Assembly: GCA_945902255.1 (NCBI GenBank)
Contig: CAMDMO010000107.1
Location: 1 to 5,040 of the forward strand
DNA: 5,040 nucleotides
Direction: 5' to 3'
Origin: Rickettsia typhi
GTDB taxonomy: Bacteria; Pseudomonadota; Alphaproteobacteria; Rickettsiales; UBA1997
Shown here: positions 1 to 5,040 of the stretch, piece after piece
Position numbering within the stretch: position 1 is the first letter of the stretch
Layout of the letters: the number at the start of each line of letters is the position of its first letter
Notes under the pieces: generated by a model
Seen by the model: only the letters and a program-made list of their open reading frames with translations
What the model was told of the DNA's origin: nothing
Databases searched by the model: none
Position numbers and translations under genes: made by a program

Positions 1-825
1 GCCATGAAAATGGTCGCGGCATCTCGTTTGAAAAAAGCTAAGCATGCGGTTGAAGTTTCTCGCCCTTATGCGCAAAAAATTGAGCAAATGATCTCGCATC
101 TAGCATCTAATGTTGCTATGAGAGATAGCTTAAATGAAAATTTTCCACTGCTTACAGGAAAAGGTAAAAAAGAAACTCACTTAATAATTGTAATTTCTTC
201 TGATCGCGGTCTTTGTGGTGGGCTAAATAGCGCAACAGTTAAAATGGCTAAACATCGCATTAATAATTTGATTGCCGAAGGTCGTGAAGTAAAAATTTTC
301 TGTATTGGCAGAAAAGCTTTTGAGCAGTTGAAATCTCTATATGGTAAAAAAATTATCGAGCATAGTTTTGGAATTTTCAAAAATATTATCGATTACAAAG
401 TTGCGGAAGAATTATCTGAAAAAATCATCGATTTATTTTCTGAAAATCAATTTGATATTTGTGAAGTTATTTACAGCAAATTTAAATCAGCAATTGTGCA
501 AGAGCAAACTTGCAAACAGTTAATTCCAGCTCAAATTAGCTTTGATGAAAATAAAGCTTCTGATTTTGAATTTCCAATTTCTTATGAGCCAAATCAAGAA
601 GAAATTTTATCAGAATTATTGCCGAAAAATTTAGCGATTCAAATCTATAATCAATTATTAGAAAATAGCGCTTCTGAACAAGGAGCTAGAATGGCAGCTA
701 TGGAGGCCGCAACTAATAATGCAGGCAAGATGATTAAAAACCTAACTTTGGTTTATAACAGAACTAGACAGGCAAATATTACTAAAGAATTGATAGATAT
801 TATCTCTGGCGCGAATGTGGCTTAA
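1..825 (+). CDS. atpG: F1Fo ATP synthase gamma subunit, 5'-truncated by window
   Basis: This is the central stalk subunit of the F1 sector, which turns inside the alpha3/beta3 ring and couples proton flow through Fo to ATP synthesis at the inner membrane. Base 1 opens in frame (gcc = Ala), and the reading AMKMVAAS matches the conserved KAMKMVAAS block found about 25 residues into the family, so the ATG at base 4 is internal and the true start lies upstream of the window. The motif SSDRGLCGGLN (bases 196-228) and the C-terminal helix with QGARMAAMEAATNNA and ITKELIDIISGA are hallmark gamma segments; the N- and C-terminal helices form the coiled-coil shaft. The 273 residues from base 4 plus the missing start give about 298, normal for alphaproteobacteria. 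The C-terminus reads GANVA, a small departure from the usual GA-small-Ala ending. No atpD follows; truB begins 57 bases downstream in the same frame. Confidence 0.97.
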   Translation, partial: AMKMVAASRLKKAKHAVEVSRPYAQKIEQMISHLASNVAMRDSLNENFPLLTGKGKKETHLIIVISSDRGLCGGLNSATVKMAKHRINNLIAEGREVKIFCIGRKAFEQLKSLYGKKIIEHSFGIFKNIIDYKVAEELSEKIIDLFSENQFDICEVIYSKFKSAIVQEQTCKQLIPAQISFDENKASDFEFPISYEPNQEEILSELLPKNLAIQIYNQLLENSASEQGARMAAMEAATNNAGKMIKNLTLVYNRTRQANITKELIDIISGANVA

Positions 826-882
826 TTAATTGTTAATGCTAATCGCTCCAATCTCTGTTTCTATGGATGCAACCAAAATTTA

Positions 883-1785
883 ATGACCAATCTTTCCTCC
901 CAAAATCTCTGGATTAACATTGATAAACCAATCGGCTATTCGTCAGCAAAAGTAGTTGCAATTGTAAAAAAAATTACCGGTGCAAAAAAAGTTGGTCACG
1001 GTGGAACCCTTGATCCTTTTGCATCTGGAGTGCTTCCAGTTGCTATAAATTATGCAACAAAAACCTGCGAATATATTATGAATGCGAGAAAAAAATATTT
1101 TTTTCGTATTAATTGGGGTGAATTTCGTGATACTGATGACATTGAAGGAAAGCTTATAGAATCTAGTTTGGCAAGGCCAAGCGCTGAGCAAATAATTTCA
1201 GCTATGCCATTTTTTATTGGCAAAATAAAGCAAGTGCCATCTTGTTTTTCAGCAATCAATATCAACGGTAAAAGAGCGTATGAGTTGGCTCGACAAAATA
1301 TTGAGTTTGAAATTAAAGAGCGCGAAGTAGAAATTTATTCACTAAAATTAATCTCAAATTCTGAAAATTTTGCTGAATTTGAAATTGAATGCTCTAAGGG
1401 TACATATGTGCGCTCATTGGCTCGAGCTATGTCAAAAAAACTCGGTGTTTGCGGTTATGTTTCTTTGCTAACCAGGCTTTCAGTAGGAAAATTTTTATAT
1501 GAAAAAAGAATTTCTCTTGATATGTTAAAACAGGTCGTTAATTATGGACATAGTTTTTCTGACGGCTCGCTGCTTTTTTTGCAGGATGTCTTAGATTTTA
1601 TGATCGCAATCACTCTTGATGATATCGATAGTTCTCGGTTCAAAAATGGTCAAATGATTAGAACTAGTCATAAATCTCTAGAACCAAGTTTTTCGGGTCT
1701 TGCCCTAATTATTAACCACAACGAAATTATTGGTTTAGCAAAATCGCAAGATGGTTTGCTGAAGCCAATTAATGTTTTTAAATGA
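883..1785 (+). CDS. truB: tRNA pseudouridine(55) synthase TruB
   Basis: TruB isomerises uridine 55 in the T loop of tRNAs to pseudouridine in the cytoplasm and also acts as a tRNA folding chaperone. The 300-residue protein is close to the usual length. It opens with the family block LWINIDKPIGYSSAKVV (residues 9-25), then GHGGTLDPFASGVLPV, in which D44 is the catalytic aspartate. Y72 in ARKKYFF and the QVPSCFSAININGKRAYELAR segment (from residue 117) line the RNA-binding cleft, and CSKGTYVRSLAR (170-181) supplies the conserved arginine R177. The remainder from about 230 is the divergent TruB C-terminal/PUA-like domain. The usual G-x-x-T-D-T-x-D motif reads GEFRDTDD, with Arg for the first Thr. 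ATG 883 fits the family N-terminus; no good Shine-Dalgarno precedes it. The upstream ATGs at 863 and 867 are out of frame. It is probably co-transcribed with rpsO. Confidence 0.96.
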   Translation: MTNLSSQNLWINIDKPIGYSSAKVVAIVKKITGAKKVGHGGTLDPFASGVLPVAINYATKTCEYIMNARKKYFFRINWGEFRDTDDIEGKLIESSLARPSAEQIISAMPFFIGKIKQVPSCFSAININGKRAYELARQNIEFEIKEREVEIYSLKLISNSENFAEFEIECSKGTYVRSLARAMSKKLGVCGYVSLLTRLSVGKFLYEKRISLDMLKQVVNYGHSFSDGSLLFLQDVLDFMIAITLDDIDSSRFKNGQMIRTSHKSLEPSFSGLALIINHNEIIGLAKSQDGLLKPINVFK

Positions 1786-1788
1786 GGA
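1784..1788 (+). promoter_or_regulatory. rpsO ribosome binding site overlapping truB stop
   Basis: GAGGA lies four bases before ATG 1793 and overlaps the truB stop TGA (1783-1785). It is the clearest Shine-Dalgarno sequence in the window and decides the rpsO start: the in-frame ATG at 1772 would add seven residues that S15 proteins lack and sits inside truB. The overlap suggests translational coupling of truB and rpsO. Confidence 0.75.
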
Positions 1789-1792
1789 AACA

Positions 1793-2062
1793 ATGTCAAT
1801 TCTTACAAAATCAAAAAAAGAAGTAGTTAAAGAATTTGCTCAAAGCAAAAATGATAGCGGTTCAGTAGAAGTGCAATGCGCTGTTATGACCAAACAAATC
1901 AATAATTTGACTGAGCATTTAAAAATTCACAAAAAAGATTTTTCTTCAAGAAGAGGTCTATTAATTTTAGTAGGCAGAAGAAGAAGGTTGCTTGATTATC
2001 TAAAAGGTAAATCTGCAGATCGTTACACAGATCTTATTAAAAAACTTGATATTAGAAAATAA
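1793..2062 (+). CDS. rpsO: 30S ribosomal protein S15
   Basis: S15 is a primary binding protein of the small subunit; it binds the three-way junction of the central domain of 16S rRNA and starts platform assembly. From ATG 1793 the product is 89 residues, exactly the common bacterial length. The family signature is intact: NDSGSVEVQ (20-28), LTEHLKIHKKDFSSRRGLL (39-57) with H42 and D49, then the basic GRRRRLLDYLK helix and the C-terminal DRYTDLIKKLDIRK. The start is set by the GAGGA site and by the MSIL opening, typical of S15. It sits seven bases behind truB and 133 bases ahead of pnp, in the widespread truB-rpsO-pnp order. In Escherichia coli S15 represses its own mRNA through a leader pseudoknot; here the leader is inside truB, and no such fold could be judged by eye. 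Confidence 0.98.
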   Translation: MSILTKSKKEVVKEFAQSKNDSGSVEVQCAVMTKQINNLTEHLKIHKKDFSSRRGLLILVGRRRRLLDYLKGKSADRYTDLIKKLDIRK

Positions 2063-2069
2063 ATTTATT

Positions 2070-2093
2070 GGCCTTTATTTACCTAAGGCCTTT
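2070..2093 (+). terminator. weak hairpin between rpsO and pnp, possible attenuator
   Basis: GGCCTT (2070-2075) pairs with AAGGCC (2085-2090) around a nine-base loop, followed by only a short T run (TTT, then AG). It begins seven bases after the rpsO stop. The six-pair stem and poor U tract suggest a leaky terminator or mRNA 3'-end stabiliser that would set rpsO and pnp levels apart, as the rpsO-pnp terminator does in enterobacteria. The rest of the spacer (2094-2195) is AT-rich. I found neither a convincing -35/-10 pair in it nor a long RNase III-type stem; the best is a four-pair GAAG/CTTC stem near 2150-2164. Confidence 0.45.
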
Positions 2094-2195
2094 AGATTGT
2101 TTAACCTAGTTTGTTGTGCAAAAAAGATTAAGCCTTCAAATCAAATTAAGAAGATCGCTGCTTCATAAATTAAATTAATAACAAACGCTGAAAAT

Positions 2196-4553
2196 ATGTT
2201 TAATATTGTAAAAAAAGAAATTAATTGGAACGGAAAAACTCTTGCATTAGAGACCGGAAAAGTTGCTCGCCAAGCTGGCGGAGCAGTTATCGCAACTTAT
2301 GGAAATACCACAGTGCTTGCCGCAGTTACTGTTGCACCTAAAGCTGGAGCTGGAGTTGATTTCTTCCCTCTTACTGTGCATTACTTAGAAAAATCTTATG
2401 CTGCAGGAAAAATTCCTGGTGGATTCTTTAAAAGAGAAGCTAAGCCATCTGAGGTTGCAACCCTTACCGCTAGATTAATTGATCGCCCTATCAGACCATT
2501 ATTTCCTGCTGGTTTTTATAATGAAGTGAATGTGGTTTGTACCGTTCTTTCTTATGATCCATCTTGCACTCCTGATGTTGTTGCGCTAATTGCCGCTTCA
2601 GCAGCTTTATCAATTTCAGAAGCTCCTTTTGCAGAACCTGTTGCAGCTTCTAGAGTTGGATATGTTGACGGACAATTTATTTTAAATCCAAGCATCGAAG
2701 ACGCTAAAAAAGGTCGTTTAGAGCTAGTGGTTGCCGGAACAAAATCATCAGTTTTAATGATTGAATCAGAAGCAAAAGAACTTTCAGAAGCTGAAATGTT
2801 GGCTGCAGTAAAATTCGGTCACGAAGCTTTTCAACCAGTAATTGATCTTATCAAAGAATTCCAAGATTCTGCTGGTAAAAAGAAAATTGAAGTTGCTCAA
2901 AAAGATTATTCTAAAATTAAACAAGAAATCACTAGTTTCATTGGCGATCGTTTAATTAATGCTTATAAAAAAGTAGAAAAACAAATTCGTGTGGCTGAGT
3001 TAGACCAACTTCAAGAAGAAATTGAAGCTAAATTTGTTAATGAAGAAGTTGATGCTAATAAAATTAACTCAATTTTTAAAATTCTTTCACAAGAAATCGT
3101 TAGAAATGATGTTTTAAAAAATGGCCTAAGAATTGATGGTCGTAAAGTAGATCAAATTAGAAGAATTGAAATTGAAACTGGTTTATTGCCACAAGTTCAT
3201 GGTTGCGCCCTTTTCACTCGCGGCGAAACTCAAGCTTTAGTTGTTGCAACTCTTGGTTCAAATAAAGATGAACAAATGGTTGAAGGTCTTGATGCTGCTA
3301 TGGGCAAAGAATCTTTCATGCTACATTATAACTTCCCTCCTTATTCCGTTGGTGAAACTGGACAGTTAAAACCACCTGGAAGAAGAGAAATTGGTCACGG
3401 TAAATTAGCTTGGAGAGCTCTTAATCCAGTGTTTCCAACCGCTACAGAAAACTTTTCTTATGTAACTCGTATTGTTTCTGAAATCACAGAGTCAAATGGC
3501 TCTTCTTCAATGGCAACTGTTTGCGGCGCTTCTTTGGCCCTTATGGATGCTGGAGTTCCAATTAAAGCACCAGTTTCTGGAATTGCGATGGGATTAATTA
3601 AAGAAGGAAATGATTTTGTAATTCTTTCAGACATCATGGGTGATGAAGATCATCTTGGTGATATGGATTTTAAAGTTGCTGGAACTAGAGAAGGTATCAC
3701 AGCTTTACAAATGGATATCAAAATCAATGGAATCACTTCTGAAATCATGGATAAAGCTTTACAACAAGCTTATGCTGGCAGAATTCACATTTTAGATAAA
3801 ATGTGTGAATCTATCGCAGCTCCTAGAACTGAGTTAAATCCAAATGTTCCTCGTGTTGAAATTTTAAATATTGCACAAAAGAAAATTCGTGAAGTAATTG
3901 GTTCTCGTGGAAGAGTAATTAAAGATATCTGCGCAGTTTCTGGTGCGGCAGTTGATATTGATGATGATGGTACAATCAAAATTACCTCAAACAACAATGA
4001 TTCAATCAAAAAAGCTGTAGCAATGATTAATGAAATCGTATTTGAGCCTGAAATTGGCGATATTTACGAAGGTCCAGTTGTAAAAGTTATTGATGCAGGA
4101 GCTTTCGTTAGCATCTCTAGCAATCGTGATGGATTTGTTCATATTTCTGAGCTTGCTGAATATCGCGTTGATTTTGTTGAAGATGTAATCAACGAAGGCG
4201 ATATTGTTAAAGTTAAAGTTATCGGTTTTGATAAAAAAGGTCGTCCGAAATTAAGCTATCGTTGTGTTGATCAAAAAACCGGCGAAGATATTTCTGACCG
4301 CATGGCTAATAAACCACAAATGGTTGACGAAAGAGAATTTGGCGGAGATCGCAGAGGCGGAGATCGTGGTAGAGACCGCGATGACAGACGCGGTGGCGGC
4401 GACAGAGATCGCGATGATCGCAGAGGCGGTGATCGTGATGACAGACGCGGCAGCAGAGATCGTGATGATCGTGGCCCTAGAGAACCACGCGATGATCGCG
4501 GTGGTGATCGTGATGGCGGCGGTCCAAAAAAACGCCGTGGTTTTTTCGGTTAG
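2196..4553 (+). CDS. pnp: polyribonucleotide nucleotidyltransferase (PNPase) with Arg/Asp/Gly tail
   Basis: PNPase is a trimeric exoribonuclease that uses phosphate to degrade RNA 3'-5', releasing nucleoside diphosphates, and can run in reverse to add tails; it is often part of an RNA degradosome. The 785 residues show the full family layout: first RNase PH domain (about 12-145, with the YAAGKIPGGFFKRE block), an alpha-helical linker (about 235-305), the catalytic second RNase PH domain (about 310-540), KH domain (about 553-613) and S1 domain (about 620-690). Active-site elements are present: GRREIGHG (395-402), SNGSSSMA (433-440) and GDEDHLGDMDF (482-492), with D485 and D491 as the metal-binding aspartates. 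The KH loop reads GSRG instead of the usual GPGG or GSGG. Residues 716-785 form a low-complexity tail of repeated DRDDRRG, ending PKKRRGFFG. ATG 2196 fits the family N-terminus (MFN-I-KKEI-W-GK), but there is no clear Shine-Dalgarno. Two hairpins follow the stop. Confidence 0.98.
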   Translation: MFNIVKKEINWNGKTLALETGKVARQAGGAVIATYGNTTVLAAVTVAPKAGAGVDFFPLTVHYLEKSYAAGKIPGGFFKREAKPSEVATLTARLIDRPIRPLFPAGFYNEVNVVCTVLSYDPSCTPDVVALIAASAALSISEAPFAEPVAASRVGYVDGQFILNPSIEDAKKGRLELVVAGTKSSVLMIESEAKELSEAEMLAAVKFGHEAFQPVIDLIKEFQDSAGKKKIEVAQKDYSKIKQEITSFIGDRLINAYKKVEKQIRVAELDQLQEEIEAKFVNEEVDANKINSIFKILSQEIVRNDVLKNGLRIDGRKVDQIRRIEIETGLLPQVHGCALFTRGETQALVVATLGSNKDEQMVEGLDAAMGKESFMLHYNFPPYSVGETGQLKPPGRREIGHGKLAWRALNPVFPTATENFSYVTRIVSEITESNGSSSMATVCGASLALMDAGVPIKAPVSGIAMGLIKEGNDFVILSDIMGDEDHLGDMDFKVAGTREGITALQMDIKINGITSEIMDKALQQAYAGRIHILDKMCESIAAPRTELNPNVPRVEILNIAQKKIREVIGSRGRVIKDICAVSGAAVDIDDDGTIKITSNNNDSIKKAVAMINEIVFEPEIGDIYEGPVVKVIDAGAFVSISSNRDGFVHISELAEYRVDFVEDVINEGDIVKVKVIGFDKKGRPKLSYRCVDQKTGEDISDRMANKPQMVDEREFGGDRRGGDRGRDRDDRRGGGDRDRDDRRGGDRDDRRGSRDRDDRGPREPRDDRGGDRDGGGPKKRRGFFG
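4341..4550 (+). repeat. degenerate in-gene repeat coding the PNPase RD/RGG tail
   Basis: This 3' end of pnp (residues 716-785) is built from imperfect repeats of GAT/GAC and CGC/CGT/AGA codons with GGC/GGT. The unit DRDDRRG appears at residues 727-733, 738-744 and 746-752, then degrades to DRDDRG (755-760) and DDRG (766-769). Between residues 716 and 781 I count 23 Arg and 19 Asp in 66 positions, so the segment is highly charged but near neutral, unlike purely basic RGG tails. It is visibly GC-richer than the rest of pnp. It is expected to be disordered; an auxiliary RNA- or protein-binding role is inferred from composition only. Confidence 0.85.
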
Positions 4554-4572
4554 TTTTTAAATAAAATTATAA

Positions 4573-4616
4573 ATACCAACTATCGTAAATATATAATTAT
4601 TTGCGGTAATTGGTAT
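4573..4616 (+). other. long AT-rich stem-loop in pnp 3' UTR
   Basis: ATACCAA (4573-4579) pairs with TTGGTAT (4610-4616). After one C/A mismatch, TATCGTAAAT (4581-4590) pairs with ATTTGCGGTA (4599-4608), using two G-U wobbles, around an eight-base loop. That makes 17 pairs in 44 bases. No T run follows, so it is not itself an intrinsic terminator; it directly adjoins the terminator stem starting at 4617. It could shield the 3' end of the pnp message, be an RNase III target or be a relic of a small palindromic repeat. Confidence 0.7.
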
Positions 4617-4653
4617 AAAGGGCGGTCTCCCCCAAGGGTTTCCGCCCTTTTTA
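4617..4653 (+). terminator. intrinsic terminator after pnp
   Basis: AAAGGGCGG (4617-4625) pairs perfectly with CCGCCCTTT (4642-4650), followed by a T-rich tract (TTTTTATT, counting from the end of the stem). The 16-base loop can form a further short CCC/GGG stem. This GC-cored hairpin in an AT-rich spacer is the best rho-independent terminator in the window and should end the truB-rpsO-pnp transcript. Confidence 0.9.
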
Positions 4654-4667
4654 TTAACTATAAATAT

Positions 4668-4898
4668 ATGGCAATAGCAAAAATAGAATTAGAAAAACTT
4701 CTTAAAGAAAATTTTCCTCAAGCAAAAATTGAAGTGATCGATTTAGCTGGTGATGACAATCATTATAGTGTTAAAATAATTGATGAAATTTTTGCTGGCA
4801 AAACAAGAATAGAGCAACATAAAATGGTTAATAATGCTCTGAAAGAAATATTAGGTGATGTTTTGCACGCTATGCAGTTAAAAACATCGGCAACTTAA
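4668..4898 (+). CDS. BolA/IbaG-family protein
   Basis: This is a small BolA-fold protein of 76 residues. Family members form complexes with monothiol glutaredoxins and share a [2Fe-2S] cluster, acting in iron-sulfur trafficking or iron sensing; some BolA proteins also bind DNA. The sequence shows the family order: an N-terminal helix (residues 5-16), the GDDNHYSVKI strand-turn (28-37, H32), FAGKTRIEQHKMVNNAL (42-58), matching the F-G-x-x-R-x-x-x-H-x-x-V helix-turn, and the C-terminal LHAMQLKT strand with the invariant histidine H67, a likely cluster ligand. The short N-terminus and AGDDNHY turn resemble IbaG-type more than classical BolA, so no symbol is assigned. The start fits the family, but there is no Shine-Dalgarno, and only about 14 bases separate it from the pnp terminator. 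No glutaredoxin gene is visible; one could lie beyond the window. Confidence 0.93.
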   Translation: MAIAKIELEKLLKENFPQAKIEVIDLAGDDNHYSVKIIDEIFAGKTRIEQHKMVNNALKEILGDVLHAMQLKTSAT

Positions 4899-4940
4899 TT
4901 GGTGGTCTTTTATTATGTGTTAAAATCCGTTTCTTAAGAA

Positions 4941-4965
4941 TCATCCTTCGACAAGCTCAGGATGA
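4941..4965 (+). repeat. 25-bp core palindromic element, left copy
   Basis: TCATCCT (4941-4947) and AGGATGA (4959-4965) form a seven-pair stem around an 11-base centre, TCGACAAGCTC. From memory, this core is a common dispersed intergenic repeat in many bacterial genomes, including alphaproteobacteria; that was not checked here. The second copy lies inverted at 4995-5019. Confidence 0.7.
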
Positions 4966-4994
4966 CATCGAAGTTTGGTATGACTGACTCGATG

Positions 4995-5019
4995 TCATCC
5001 TGAGCTTGTCGAAGGATGA
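4995..5019 (-). repeat. 25-bp core palindromic element, right inverted copy
   Basis: This is the exact reverse complement of the copy at 4941-4965. Read on the + strand it starts TCATCCTGAGC and ends GAAGGATGA. Its presence in both arms means each arm can fold into a small local hairpin or the two arms can pair with each other into one long stem. Confidence 0.7.
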
Positions 5020-5040
5020 TTCTTAAGAAACGGATTTTAA

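Larger units (their letters stand above)
4920..5040. repeat. perfect 52-bp inverted repeat with 17-nt loop
   Basis: Bases 4920-4971 are the exact reverse complement of 4989-5040, with a 17-base spacer (4972-4988). I checked the arms base by base and found no mismatch. Each arm runs from TTAAAATCCG on the outside, through the 10-base palindrome TTCTTAAGAA, then a 25-base core, to GACATCGA at the loop. The right arm ends on the last base of the window, so the repeat may be longer. It begins 21 bases after the BolA-gene stop and has no coding content. It could be a palindromic intergenic element, two convergent copies of a dispersed repeat or a fold-back artefact at a sequence end. Confidence 0.95.

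Noticed and set aside
4..6. ATG at base 4 as the atpG start
   Set aside because: The preceding Ala codon and the KMVAAS context place it about 25 residues inside the conserved gamma N-terminus; the gene is cut by the window edge.
943..1265. Minus-strand open frames inside truB
   Set aside because: They lie wholly opposite a well-conserved gene and show no recognisable protein motif.
1772..1792. Upstream in-frame ATG for rpsO giving 96 residues
   Set aside because: It lies inside truB, adds residues not found in S15, and the GAGGA site points to ATG 1793.
4264..4560. 98-residue open frame overlapping the pnp 3' end
   Set aside because: It is the +1-shifted reading of the repetitive Asp/Arg codons; its Ala/Val/Ile-rich repeats are a by-product of the repeat and have no independent start signal. 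pnp in the other frame is clearly real.
4592..4597. TATAAT as a -10 box for the BolA-family gene
   Set aside because: No acceptable -35 hexamer lies 16-18 bases upstream, and such hexamers occur by chance in AT-rich spacers; not called as a promoter.
4899..4919. Terminator for the BolA-family gene before the repeat
   Set aside because: This stretch has a TTTTATT run but no hairpin ahead of it; any termination would depend on the inverted repeat itself.
4920..5040. CRISPR, attachment site or IS end
   Set aside because: There are only two mirrored arms, no regularly spaced direct repeats, no transposase or integrase gene and no visible target-site duplication.

Overview
The window is an AT-rich stretch of bacterial chromosome, read on the + strand throughout. 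It carries five housekeeping genes in the order atpG (5' end cut by the window), truB, rpsO, pnp and a BolA-family gene, then a long perfect inverted repeat that runs to the last base. The protein sequences, above all the polynucleotide phosphorylase and the C-terminus of the ATP synthase gamma subunit, look alphaproteobacterial. The low GC, poor Shine-Dalgarno sequences and a palindromic intergenic repeat suggest a Rickettsiales- or Holosporales-like, possibly host-associated lineage. That placement is inferred from remembered family sequences, not from a search.

Layout. Bases 1-825 encode most of the F1 gamma subunit. A 57-base gap without a convincing terminator leads to truB (883-1785), whose stop codon overlaps the ribosome binding site of rpsO (1793-2062). 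A 133-base spacer with a small GC-cored hairpin separates rpsO from pnp (2196-4553). pnp ends in a low-complexity Arg/Asp/Gly tail. Behind it lie a 44-nt AT-rich hairpin and, directly adjoining, a strong intrinsic terminator (to about 4653). A 76-residue BolA/IbaG-like gene starts only about 14 bases later (4668-4898). From 4920 to 5040 there is an inverted repeat with two perfect 52-nt arms and a 17-nt loop.

How the genes fit together. truB-rpsO-pnp is a widely conserved translation and RNA-decay cluster: a tRNA pseudouridine synthase, 30S protein S15 and the phosphorolytic 3'-5' exoribonuclease. atpG belongs to the ATP synthase locus and would normally be followed by atpD and atpC; here it is followed by truB, so the ATP synthase operon appears split. 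The BolA-like protein probably partners with a monothiol glutaredoxin in iron-sulfur handling, but no glutaredoxin gene lies in the window.

I see no defence system, mobile-element gene, tRNA, rRNA or CRISPR. The points most worth a second look are the mixed-charge RNA-binding-like tail on PNPase, the perfect inverted repeat at the window end (with the possibility that it is an assembly fold-back), the atpG-truB junction, and the tandem hairpins packed between pnp and the BolA gene.
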